The position numbers and the translations under genes were made by a program. From NCBI RefSeq assembly GCF_043195105.1, contig NZ_JBAFWO010000004.1: a stretch of 64,000 nucleotides of DNA. The stretch is one strand, 5' to 3'. Of this stretch, positions 42,148-50,242 are shown piece by piece. The notes beneath the pieces are model-generated. The model saw nothing but the letters and a program-made list of their open reading frames with translations. It had not been told where the DNA came from and did not search any database. Numbering within the stretch: position 1 is the stretch's first letter; every line of letters begins with the position of its first letter. This DNA is from NCEH01 sp002257205 (GTDB lineage Bacteria > Pseudomonadota > Alphaproteobacteria > Rhizobiales > Xanthobacteraceae).

Positions 42148-43364
42148 CACGCAGCTTCCTTCTTCACCGCGCCCACGATCTTCTGCGCGGCGTCGTCGAG
42201 ATCATCGGCGGGGATCACATTCAAACCGCTCTCGCGGATGATCTTTTTCCCAAGATCCACGTTCGTGCCTTCGAGCCGCACGACCAGCGGGACCGCAAGT
42301 CCGACCTCCTTGACCGCCGCCAGCACGCCTTCCGCGATCACGTCGCAGCGCATGATGCCGCCGAAGATGTTCACCAAAATGCCCTTCACGGCCGGATCGG
42401 CGGTGATGATCTTGAACGCCGCCGTCACCTTCTCCTTGGTGGCGCCGCCGCCGACATCCAGGAAGTTCGCGGGCGCAAGGCCGTAGAGCTTGATGATGTC
42501 CATGGTCGCCATGGCGAGGCCCGCGCCGTTCACCATGCAGCCGATGGTGCCGTCGAGGGTGATGTAGTTGAGGTCGAATTTCGAGGCCTCGATCTCCTTG
42601 GCATCTTCCTCGCTCTCGTCGCGCAGGGAGGCGACGTCGGGATGGCGATAGAGCGCGTTGCCGTCGAACGACATCTTGGCGTCGAGCACCTTCAGCTTGC
42701 CGTCCTTGGTGACCACCAGCGGATTGATCTCCAGCATCTCCATGTCCTTCTCCACGAACGCCTTGTAGAGCATCGCGGTGAGGGCCTGGGCCTGCTTGGC
42801 GAGATCGCCGGTGAGCGCCAGCGCGTCGGCGACGCGGCGGCCGTGATGGGCCTGGATGCCGGTGGCGGTATCCACCGAGAAGGTCACGATTTTCTCAGGG
42901 GTATTGTGCGCCACGTCCTCGATGTCCATGCCGCCTTCGGTGGACACCACGAATGAGACGCGGGAGGAGTCCCGATCCACCAGGAGGGAGATGTAGAACT
43001 CCTTCTCGATCGCCGCGCCTTCCTCGATGTAAAGGCGGTTCACCTGCTTGCCGGTGGGGCCGGTCTGGATGGTGACCAGCGTGTTGCCCAGCATCTCGCG
43101 CGCGGCGGCCTTCACCTCGTCGGGGGTGCGCACCACGCGCACGCCGCCCTTGGCGCCGGCCGGCAATTCCTTGAACGTGCCCTTGCCGCGCCCGCCGGCA
43201 TGGATCTGCGACTTCACCACCACGACGAGGCCACCGACCTCTTTCGCGCCGAGATCGCGCGCGGCCGTTTCGGCCTCTTCCGGGGTGAAGGCGGGGATGC
43301 CGCGCGAGACCGGCGCGCCATAATCGCGAAGGATCGCCTTCGCCTGATATTCATGGATGTTCAT
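42147..43364 (-). CDS. sucC: Succinyl-CoA synthetase beta subunit
   Basis: The 405-residue ATP-grasp subunit starts MNIHEYQAKAILRDYG and has VVKSQIHAGGRGKG, the metal-binding LEINPLVVTKDGKL and CMVNGAGLAMATMDIIK, and the C-terminal FLDVGGGATKEKVTAAF. The insert and nucleotide loop look like SucC rather than malate thiokinase (MtkA), which it resembles in size. It is somewhat longer than usual near residues 25-45. Its place next to the oxalate genes raises a dedicated role as succinyl-CoA supplier. Confidence 0.92.
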   Translation of the reverse strand: MNIHEYQAKAILRDYGAPVSRGIPAFTPEEAETAARDLGAKEVGGLVVVVKSQIHAGGRGKGTFKELPAGAKGGVRVVRTPDEVKAAAREMLGNTLVTIQTGPTGKQVNRLYIEEGAAIEKEFYISLLVDRDSSRVSFVVSTEGGMDIEDVAHNTPEKIVTFSVDTATGIQAHHGRRVADALALTGDLAKQAQALTAMLYKAFVEKDMEMLEINPLVVTKDGKLKVLDAKMSFDGNALYRHPDVASLRDESEEDAKEIEASKFDLNYITLDGTIGCMVNGAGLAMATMDIIKLYGLAPANFLDVGGGATKEKVTAAFKIITADPAVKGILVNIFGGIMRCDVIAEGVLAAVKEVGLAVPLVVRLEGTNVDLGKKIIRESGLNVIPADDLDDAAQKIVGAVKKEAA

Positions 43365-43651
43365 GAGGGTGTTCCCCCTTGCGTGAATGGGCCGCGTTGG
43401 CCGCGGCTCCGGCTTCGGCGCGGTGCGCGGCGGGCCGGGATGGATGCCGGCGGCGTGACGCGCCCGGCGGACGAGGGTCATACTGGGCGTGCGCGCGGCC
43501 TCACCAAACCGAGCCTCTCGCGAGGGAGAGGGCCGGGCCGCAGGCTCAGCCCGCAGGTCCGGCGACGCGCCGATCTCGTCCCATTTCCTCCGCGCCTGGG
43601 GCGCAGGGGAAGTGCCGTACATCGAGCCATCCCACGCGAAGGACGCCCGAG

Positions 43652-43697
43652 CTTGGATCCGCTTCGGCGAACACGGGTTCGCGAAGCTTGCTCCAAG
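43652..43697. repeat. Long nested hairpin, repeat-like
   Basis: CTTGGA pairs with TCCAAG at the outside. GCTTCGGCGAA pairs with TTCGCGAAGC inside (one bulge) around CACGGG. Such palindromes often belong to intergenic repeat families in Hyphomicrobiales; copy number could not be tested. Confidence 0.5.
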
Positions 43698-43927
43698 TCT
43701 TTGTCTATCCGCGATTTCGACCGCAGAACCGCGGTGCGTTTCTGCTGAAATCGCGCGTGCCGTGCGTTCCGGCCACAGGTGCGAGTGGCTGGCCGGCATG
43801 CGAGAGAAAAAAGACCCGGCAGCGCGGCCTGGTAGCGCTCCCTGGCAGTGCGCGGATCAGGAATGCATCATGGCGCGGACGGCGGGTGCGGGCGGCGCAT
43901 CGCGGCCTTTCCCGGGTGCCGTGGGAA

Positions 43928-43954
43928 GGACGGCGCACGCGGGGCGCGCCGTCC
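43928..43954 (-). terminator. Stem-loop after frc
   Basis: GGACGGCGC (43928-43936) and GCGCCGTCC (43946-43954) form a 9-bp GC stem 36 bases after the frc stop; the T tract is weak (CCTTCC). Confidence 0.5.
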
Positions 43955-43989
43955 GGGAAGGCGGAAAGCCTTCGGTTCGGAAAGAAGGC

Positions 43990-45240
43990 TCAGACCGCGC
44001 GGGCGGCGTGGAGCGCCTTGATCTGCTCTTCGCTGTAGCCGAGGTCCGCGAGGACTTCGTCGGTGTGCTCGCCGAGCAGCGGGGAGCCGGTGATCTCAAC
44101 CGAGGTGTCCGAGAACTTGATCGGGCTGCCGACGGTGAGATACTTGCCGCGCTCCTTGTGATCGACTTCCACGATCGTGCCGCTCTCGCGCAGGGACGGA
44201 TCCTCGGCGATTTCCTTCATGGTGAGCACGGGCGCGCAGGGGATATCGAACTTGCGCAGGATATCCACCGCTTCGAACTTGGTCTTGTCCGACAGCCAGT
44301 TCTCGATGAAGGCGAAGATGTCGAAGATCTTGTCCTGGCGGGCTTCGGCGGTGTTGTAGGCGGGATCGGTGATCCACTCTTCCTTGCCCAGCGCCTTGCA
44401 GATCGGCGCCCAGGCATGGCCCTGGATGGTGAAGTAGATGTAGGCGTTGGGATCGGTCTCCCAGCCTTTGCACTTCAGGACCCAGCCGGGCTGTCCGCCG
44501 CCGCCGGCATTGCCGCCGCGGGGAACCACGTCCGAGAAGGTGCCGTGCGGATACTGGGGATATTCCTCCAGATAGCCGACGCGGTCGAGGCGCTGCTGGT
44601 CGCGCAGCTTGACGCGGCACAGATTGATGACCGCATCCTGCATGGAGACGGCGACCTTCTGGCCCTTGCCGGTCTTGTTGCGGCCGTGCAGGGCGGTGAG
44701 GATGCCGATGGCGAGGTGCATGCCGGTGTTGCTGTCGCCAAGCGCGGCGGCGGACACGGTCGGGGGGCCGTCCCAGAAGCCGGTGGTGGAGGCGGCGCCG
44801 CCCGCGCACTGCGCGACGTTCTCATAGACCTTGAGGTCTTCGTAATGATGGCCATCGCTGAAGCCCTTGACGGACGCGACGATCATGCCGGGGTTCAGCT
44901 CCTTGATGTGCTCCCAGGTGAAGCCCATGCGATCGAGCGCGCCGGGGCCGAAGTTTTCCACCAGCACATCGGATTCCTTGATGAGCTTGGTGAGGACTTC
45001 CTTGCCTTCGGCGGTCTTGGTGTCCAGCGTCAGCGAGCGCTTGTTGCTGTTCAGCATGGTGAAATACAGCGCGTCCGCATTGCTGATGTCGCGCAGCTGG
45101 GAGCGGGTGACGTCGCCCGAGCCGGGGCGCTCGACCTTGATCACGTCCGCGCCGAACCAGGCGAGCAGTTGCGTGCAAGCCGGGCCGGCCTGGACGTGCG
45201 TGAAGTCGATAATCTTAATGCCTTCGAGTGGCTTGCTCAT
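43990..45240 (-). CDS. frc: Formyl-CoA:oxalate CoA-transferase
   Basis: The 416-residue class III CoA-transferase transfers CoA from formyl-CoA (or succinyl-CoA) to oxalate. The catalytic Asp is Asp169 (LGDSNTGMH), the same number as in Oxalobacter Frc (from memory). The glycine loop that closes over the active site is present (GNAGGGGQPGW). Motifs IKIIDFTHVQAGPACTQLL and LLGEHTDEVLADLGYSEEQI frame the protein. It is the last gene of the oxalate operon and has a 560-base upstream space with its own candidate operator. Confidence 0.95.
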   Translation of the reverse strand: MSKPLEGIKIIDFTHVQAGPACTQLLAWFGADVIKVERPGSGDVTRSQLRDISNADALYFTMLNSNKRSLTLDTKTAEGKEVLTKLIKESDVLVENFGPGALDRMGFTWEHIKELNPGMIVASVKGFSDGHHYEDLKVYENVAQCAGGAASTTGFWDGPPTVSAAALGDSNTGMHLAIGILTALHGRNKTGKGQKVAVSMQDAVINLCRVKLRDQQRLDRVGYLEEYPQYPHGTFSDVVPRGGNAGGGGQPGWVLKCKGWETDPNAYIYFTIQGHAWAPICKALGKEEWITDPAYNTAEARQDKIFDIFAFIENWLSDKTKFEAVDILRKFDIPCAPVLTMKEIAEDPSLRESGTIVEVDHKERGKYLTVGSPIKFSDTSVEITGSPLLGEHTDEVLADLGYSEEQIKALHAARAV

Positions 45241-45802
45241 GATCGTCGAATTCCCTTTCGAGCGTTTGACTTTATTCCTGACCTTCTGCGCCCAACCGGC
45301 TCCAGCCAGGAAGTGAAAACCTTTCCCGCTTCGGCCGTTCGACCTTGCGCGAGAAAGGGGCGCTAGTTTTGTACTAGCTTATTTTATCCCGTTGCTGTGC
45401 CCGAGCCGCGCCTCGCGGCAAGGGGGAGCTGGAATTCTTCAAGGTCCGGCGCGCGCAGGACCGGGCTCGATGCGCAGGATTCAGCGCAAGGGAGACCCGG
45501 CCGGAACGGGAGAGGCGAGGGGGTGCCGCAGCCGCCGCACGATGCGCCCGGGCCGGAGGTTGCCCGGCGGGAACCATGCGCGGGGCCGGTGCGATGATCG
45601 CGCCGGCGCAGGGTGCCGCGAGTGCGGCGGGGATCACATGCGGATGCATCGTCTCACTCTCTCGGCGATAATCGCCACCTGTTCCAAGGCCGCCACGGGG
45701 GTGCCGGCCGTTCATCTGCCGCCAGATGCCCGTTCCGGCGAACCGGAGCGGGCGAAGGCCAAAGGCGGCGCGGCCCTGCGGACCACGTCGCCCGGTTGAA
45801 AT
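45241..45802. other. Gene-free 562 bases upstream of frc
   Basis: Contains the palindrome at 45362-45378 and the probable frc promoter. No coding frame with normal codon usage was found. Confidence 0.55.
45362..45378. promoter_or_regulatory. Candidate operator of frc
   Basis: GCTAGT-TTTGT-ACTAGC is a 6-bp perfect inverted repeat with a 5-base centre, about 120 bases upstream of the frc start, in a short AT-rich patch. GCTAGC also occurs near the GntR promoter (49965-49970), which hints at the same regulator. Confidence 0.45.
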
Positions 45803-47080
45803 CTATTCCGCCGCCTGGCGGTACGGCTCGCCCACCGCGCCGGACTGCTTCACCGCCGCGATCCGGTCGGCATCGAAGCCCAGCACATTGGCCAGCACGT
45901 CGTCGGTATGCTCGCCGAGCAGGGGCGAGCGTTCCACCGGCACGTCATTGTCCGACAGCTTGATGGGGTTGCCGACGGTCAGATAGGTCCCGCGCACCGG
46001 GTGTTCCACCTCCACCAGTGTGCCGGTGGCGTAGAGCGACTTGTCCTCGGCGATCTCCTTCATGGAGAGGATCGGGCCGCAGGGGATGTCGTATTTGTTG
46101 AGCGTGTCCATGGCCTCGAACTTGGTGTGGGCCATGGTCCAGGCTTCGATGCGGGTGAAGATCTCGTTGAGATGGGGCAGGCGCGCGGCGGCGGTCGCAT
46201 AGTCCGGATTGGTCTTCCAGGTGGGCTCGCCGATCACGTCGCAGATCTTGTCCCAGACCGGAGCCTGGGTGATGAAATAGAGATAGGCGTTGTCGTCGTG
46301 CTCCCAGCCCTTGCAGCGCAGGATGCGCCCGGGCTGCCCGCCGCCGGAATCATTGCCGGCGCGGGGCACGGTGTCACCGAACGGGATGTCCTCGCCGAAC
46401 TGGCTGTATTCGCGCAGCGGGCCGCGCGCGAGGCGCTGCTGGTCGCGCATCTTCACGCGGCACAGGTTCAGCACGCTGTCCTGCATGGCGCACAGCACCT
46501 TCTGGCCGCGCCCGGTGTGCTCGCGCTGGAACAGCGCGGTGACGATGCCGAGCGCGAGATGCAGGCCGGTGCCGCTGTCGCCGATCTGCGCGCCGGTCAC
46601 CAGGGGCAGGCCGTCGCGAAAGCCAGTGGTGGAGGCCGATCCGCCGGTGCACTGGGCGACGTTCTCATAGACCTTGCAATCCTCGAACGGGCCGGGGCCG
46701 AAGCCCTTCACGGACGCCACGATAAGGCGCGGATTGAGCTCCTGGAGGCGCTCCCAGGTGAAGCCCATGCGATCCAGCGCGCCGGGAGCGAAATTCTCCA
46801 CCAGCACGTCGCACACCTTCACCAATTCCTCGAGGACGGACTTGCCCTCTTTGTTCTTGGTGTCGAGCGTGATGGACCTTTTGTTGGAATTCAGCATCGT
46901 GAAATAAAGGCTGTCGGCATTGGGCACGTCGCGCAGCTGGGTGCGCGTCACGTCGCCCTCGCCGGGACGCTCAACCTTGATCACATCCGCGCCGAACCAG
47001 GCGAGCAGCTGTGTGCAGGTCGGTCCGGACTGGACATGGGTGAAATCGAGAATGCGGACACCGTCCAGAGCCTTGGCCAT
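45803..47080 (-). CDS. Second formyl-CoA transferase-like CoA-transferase
   Basis: This 425-residue class III CoA-transferase is close to the neighbouring Frc over its full length (VRILDFTHVQSGPTCTQLL, MGFTWERLQELNPRLIVASV). The catalytic Asp is kept at 168 (IGDSGTGLH). The active-site glycine loop is changed to DSGGGQPGR, and some substrate-pocket positions differ. It may prefer another dicarboxylate or CoA donor, or act on the same substrate under other conditions. It lies 121 bases downstream of oxc. Confidence 0.9.
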   Translation of the reverse strand: MAKALDGVRILDFTHVQSGPTCTQLLAWFGADVIKVERPGEGDVTRTQLRDVPNADSLYFTMLNSNKRSITLDTKNKEGKSVLEELVKVCDVLVENFAPGALDRMGFTWERLQELNPRLIVASVKGFGPGPFEDCKVYENVAQCTGGSASTTGFRDGLPLVTGAQIGDSGTGLHLALGIVTALFQREHTGRGQKVLCAMQDSVLNLCRVKMRDQQRLARGPLREYSQFGEDIPFGDTVPRAGNDSGGGQPGRILRCKGWEHDDNAYLYFITQAPVWDKICDVIGEPTWKTNPDYATAAARLPHLNEIFTRIEAWTMAHTKFEAMDTLNKYDIPCGPILSMKEIAEDKSLYATGTLVEVEHPVRGTYLTVGNPIKLSDNDVPVERSPLLGEHTDDVLANVLGFDADRIAAVKQSGAVGEPYRQAAE

Positions 47081-47160
47081 CTCTTCCTCTTTTCCTCTCC
47101 GCGCGCGCCTTAAGCAACGCTTGGTCTTGTTCGTTGGTTATCGACGCGGGTGAAGGGGAT

Positions 47161-47183
47161 GGGCGGGACCTTCGGCCCCGCCC
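47161..47183 (-). terminator. Stem-loop after oxc
   Basis: GGGCGGG (47161-47167) and CCCGCCC (47177-47183) form a 7-bp stem about 18 bases after the oxc stop, without a strong T run. It may reduce read-through into the second transferase gene. Confidence 0.45.
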
Positions 47184-47201
47184 GGTTCTCGCAGGACCGG
47201 A

Positions 47202-48944
47202 CTATTTCTTCTTGACCACGCTTTGCGGGTTCAGATTGCCGATGCGTCCGCTTTCGGTGCCGGCGGCGGGGTCGATCACCGCATTGATGAGGGTGGGCTT
47301 GCCGCTGTCCATGGCTTCGTCCACGGCGCGCTTCAGCTCGTCCGGGGTCGTCACATTGACGCCGACGCCGCCGAAGGCCTCCATCATCTTGTCGTAGCGG
47401 CTGTCCTTCACGAACACTGTGGTGCCGGGATCGCGACCCGTCGGGTCGGTGTCGAGGCCACGATAGATGCCGTTATTGTTGAAGATCACGATGCAGACCG
47501 GCAAATTGTAGCGGCAGATGGTCTCCACCTCCATGCCGGAGAAGCCGAACGCGCTGTCGCCTTCCACCGCGAGCACCGGCTTGCCGGTCTCGATGGCGGC
47601 GGCGATGGCGAAGCCCATGCCGATGCCCATCACGCCCCAGGTACCGACGTCCAGGCGCTTGCGCGGCTGGTACATGTCGATGATGCCGCGCGCGAGGTCG
47701 AGCGTATTGGCGCCCTCGTTCACCAGGATCGCGTCGGGCCGCTCCTTGATGACCGTCCGCAGCGCGCCCAGCGCCCCGTGGAAGTCCATGGGGGAGGAAT
47801 TCTTCATCAGGCGCGGCGCCATCTTGGCGATATTGTCGTCGCGCTTGGTGACGATGGCGTTGATCCAGTCGGCCGGGGGGGCCGGCCACGTGCCGTCGAT
47901 GCCGGCCAGCAGGGCGGAAACCACGGAGCCGATGTCGCCCACCAGCGGCGCGACGATCTCGACGTTGGAATCCATTTCCTTCGGCTCGATGTCGATCTGG
48001 ATGAACTGCTTGGGCGCATCGCCCCAGGTCTTGCCCTTGCCGTGCGACAGCAGCCAGTTGAGGCGCGCGCCGATCAGCACCACCACGTCGGCATCCTTCA
48101 GCACGGTCGAGCGCGCGGCGCCGGCCGACTGGGGATGGGTGTCGGGCAGCAGGCCCTTGGCCATGCTCATGGGCAGGAAGGGAATGCCGCTCTTCTCGAT
48201 GAGGGCGCGGATCTCCTCGTCGGCCTGGGCATAGGCGGCGCCCTTGCCGAGGATGATCAGCGGGCGCTTGGCGCCCTTCAGCACGTCCAGCGCGCGCTTC
48301 ACGGCGTCGGCGCCGGGGATCTGGGCCGGGGCGGGGTCGATCACCTTCACCAGCGACTTCGTGCCGGCTTCGGCGTCCATCACCTGCGAGAACAGCTTGG
48401 CGGGCAGGTCGAGATAGACGCCGCCCGGACGGCCGGACACCGCGGCGCGGATCGCGCGGGCAACGCCGATGCCGATGTCGGCCGCATGCAGAACGCGGAA
48501 CGCGGCCTTGCAAAGCGGCTTGGCGATGGCCAGCTGGTCCATCTCCTCATAATCGCCCTGCTGGAGATCGACGATCTCGCGCTCGGACGAACCCGAGATC
48601 AGGATCATCGGGAAGCAATTGGTGGTGGCGTTCGCCAGCGCGGTCAGGCCGTTGAGGAAGCCGGGCGCGGAAACCGTGAGGCAGATGCCGGGTTTCTTGG
48701 TGAGGAAGCCGGCGATGGCGGCGGCGTTGCCGGCGTTCTGCTCGTGACGGAACGAGACCACGCGGATGCCTTCGGCCTGCGCCATGCGGCCGAGATCCGT
48801 GATCGGAATGCCGGGCACGCCGTAGATGGTGTCGATGCCATTGAGCTTCAGCGCGTCGATGACGAGATGGAAGCCATCCGTCAGTTCCCGCTCCGTGCCG
48901 GCTTCGGCGGTATTCGCGTCGATGACCTGTGCTATTGCGGACAT
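47202..48944 (-). CDS. oxc: Oxalyl-CoA decarboxylase
   Basis: The 580-residue ThDP enzyme converts oxalyl-CoA to formyl-CoA and CO2. The N-terminal pyrimidine-binding domain has the catalytic Glu region (RVVSFRHEQNAGNAAAIAGF). The ThDP/Mg motif is GDSAFGFSGMEVETICRYN with the late NNNGIYRG. Between them is the ADP/CoA-binding middle domain (VLIGARLNWLLSHGKGKTW) that sets Oxc apart from other decarboxylases. It follows the GntR gene and a 48-codon open frame in the same direction. Confidence 0.95.
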   Translation of the reverse strand: MSAIAQVIDANTAEAGTERELTDGFHLVIDALKLNGIDTIYGVPGIPITDLGRMAQAEGIRVVSFRHEQNAGNAAAIAGFLTKKPGICLTVSAPGFLNGLTALANATTNCFPMILISGSSEREIVDLQQGDYEEMDQLAIAKPLCKAAFRVLHAADIGIGVARAIRAAVSGRPGGVYLDLPAKLFSQVMDAEAGTKSLVKVIDPAPAQIPGADAVKRALDVLKGAKRPLIILGKGAAYAQADEEIRALIEKSGIPFLPMSMAKGLLPDTHPQSAGAARSTVLKDADVVVLIGARLNWLLSHGKGKTWGDAPKQFIQIDIEPKEMDSNVEIVAPLVGDIGSVVSALLAGIDGTWPAPPADWINAIVTKRDDNIAKMAPRLMKNSSPMDFHGALGALRTVIKERPDAILVNEGANTLDLARGIIDMYQPRKRLDVGTWGVMGIGMGFAIAAAIETGKPVLAVEGDSAFGFSGMEVETICRYNLPVCIVIFNNNGIYRGLDTDPTGRDPGTTVFVKDSRYDKMMEAFGGVGVNVTTPDELKRAVDEAMDSGKPTLINAVIDPAAGTESGRIGNLNPQSVVKKK

Positions 48945-48994
48945 TCCGCTTCCTCCCGGAAAATCTTTGGCTGTACCGATTCGGTGATGGAGTC

Positions 48995-49141
48995 CTAGAG
49001 CGCGCTGTCCGCGCCCCGCTCAGGACGAGCGTTCAAGATGCGACGGCCCTCGTCCCGTGTGACGAAACGGCCGGCGCCGAGCGGACCCCGGGGCGGCTCG
49101 CGCCCGATGGCCTCGCTCTTCATGATGCCCGTCGTTGACAT
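48995..49141 (-). CDS. 48-residue protein encoded directly upstream of oxc
   Basis: The ATG at 49141 is preceded by AAGGAG at an 8-base spacing, a better site than most here. The 48 residues (MSTTGIMKSEAIGREPPRGP at the start, GRFVTRDEGRRILNARPERG towards the end) are basic and soluble, with no signal or known domain. It ends 50 bases before oxc and starts 47 bases after the GntR stop, so it belongs to the same transcript. Function unknown. Confidence 0.55.
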   Translation of the reverse strand: MSTTGIMKSEAIGREPPRGPLGAGRFVTRDEGRRILNARPERGADSAL

Positions 49142-49188
49142 ATCGCGTCTCCTTGCGATGTCCAATTTCCCGCCCGGCCACGCGCGGC

Positions 49189-49890
49189 CTATGCGGGAAA
49201 AACTCCGTGTTTCTCGACATGAGCCGCAAGGCCCAGCGTGTGCTCGCGCACCAGGCGCTCGGCGCGCTCCGGGTCGCGGCTTTCGAGCGCGTCGATGATC
49301 CCCGTGTGCTCGCGGATCGATGTTTCCAGCCGGTTTTCCTGGCGGATCGAGACCGCGCGGATGGCGCGCATGTGAAGCAGCAGGTTCTGCGTCATGTCCA
49401 CGATCAGGTTGCACCCGCCCATGCGGATGATGGCCTGGTGGAAGGCAATATTGGCCTGGGAATATTCGTTGGTGTGGGCGTGCGGCGGCTCCTGCTCGAA
49501 ATCGTTGAACAGGCGGCGCAGGCTCTTGAGGTCGGCGGCGCTCGCGCGGGTCGCTGCGAGATGGGCGGCCATGCCTTCCAGCGCGGCCCACACGGTGATC
49601 ATTTCGAGAATTTCGCGCTTGGTCTTGCGCACCACGAAGATGCCGCGCCGCGGCACGGAGCGCACGAAGCCTTCCTGCTCCAGCACCGTCATGGCTTCGC
49701 GGATGGGGGTGCGGCTTACGCCAAGGTCTTCCGAGAGCTGGCGCTCGTCGAGCCTGAATTCCGCGGTTGAACCATAGATGTCCATCTCGGTAATGGCCCG
49801 CTTCAGTGCGTCATAGGCCAGCATGCGCAAGCTCGAGGAGGCGCCAAGCGGCTCCACGTTGAGCTTTGGTGTGTCGGCGACCTGATGCAC
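49189..49890 (-). CDS. GntR-family regulator of the oxalate genes (FCD type)
   Basis: The 233-residue protein has a winged helix-turn-helix (LDERQLSEDLGVSRTPIREA, EGFVRSVPRRGIFVV) and an all-helical FCD ligand domain with metal/ligand His residues (AFHQAIIRMGG, LLHMRAI, REHTGIIDALESRD). FCD regulators sense small organic acids. It heads the oxc gene cluster in the same direction and probably controls it and its own promoter, where a partial palindrome lies. Confidence 0.9.
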   Translation of the reverse strand: MHQVADTPKLNVEPLGASSSLRMLAYDALKRAITEMDIYGSTAEFRLDERQLSEDLGVSRTPIREAMTVLEQEGFVRSVPRRGIFVVRKTKREILEMITVWAALEGMAAHLAATRASAADLKSLRRLFNDFEQEPPHAHTNEYSQANIAFHQAIIRMGGCNLIVDMTQNLLLHMRAIRAVSIRQENRLETSIREHTGIIDALESRDPERAERLVREHTLGLAAHVEKHGVFPA

Positions 49891-49948
49891 GACTGTTGTT
49901 CCCTTCCCTGTGGCCTGCGCCTTCTGGCGGGCGCGCGCCGTCGGTGAA

Positions 49949-49964
49949 ATACTGTGTACTGTAT
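49949..49964. promoter_or_regulatory. Candidate GntR operator upstream of the regulator
   Basis: ATACTGTGTACTGTAT lies 58 bases upstream of the GntR start; ATAC and GTAT half sites face each other. ATAC/GTAT-type sites also occur before tctC (53609, 53689) and before the PanE-like gene (54961). Confidence 0.45.
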
Positions 49965-50200
49965 GCTAGCCTGGGGTGCAATACCCCCGAGACGGCGAAA
50001 CATGCTGCGGTGCAACGACTTCAGGGGCATGGGTGCGGCGGATGGGCCTGCGTGAAGCCGCCGCAATGCCGGGTCGGTGAAGGCGGCCGAGGCCGGTGCG
50101 CGATGCCGCTAAGCAGCATTGCCGCAAGCTGCGGCCGCAGTGAGGCACGGCCTTCCGAGCGGGCGGGCCCGTCCTCTCCTCGCGTGCGTTCAGCGGGGGA

Positions 50201-50225
50201 AAGCCGGCGGCGCCGCCGCCGGCTT
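50201..50225 (-). terminator. Terminator-like stem after tctA
   Basis: AAGCCGGCGGCG and its complement pair almost without a loop; on the minus strand the stem is followed by TTTCCCCC. It lies about 18 bases after the tctA stop. Confidence 0.55.
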
Positions 50226-50242
50226 CGTTCATGGTGCCGGGC

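Larger units (their letters stand above)
43365..43989. other. Gene-free 625 bases between frc and sucC
   Basis: No frame has the codon pattern of a real gene; long open frames here are artefacts of GC-rich sequence. It holds the long hairpin at 43652-43697, a terminator-like stem after frc, and presumably the sucCD promoter on the minus strand. Confidence 0.6.

Noticed and set aside
42147..43364. Malate thiokinase (mtkA) instead of sucC
   Set aside because: The nucleotide-loop region and the C-terminal part resemble SucC more than MtkA, and no other serine-cycle gene is present.
43489..45366. 625-codon plus-strand open frame
   Set aside because: Antisense to frc and the intergenic region, low-complexity His/Asp/Val-rich composition typical of a shadow frame.
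47223..48998. 591-codon plus-strand open frame opposite oxc
   Set aside because: Shadow frame; oxc on the minus strand has all ThDP motifs.
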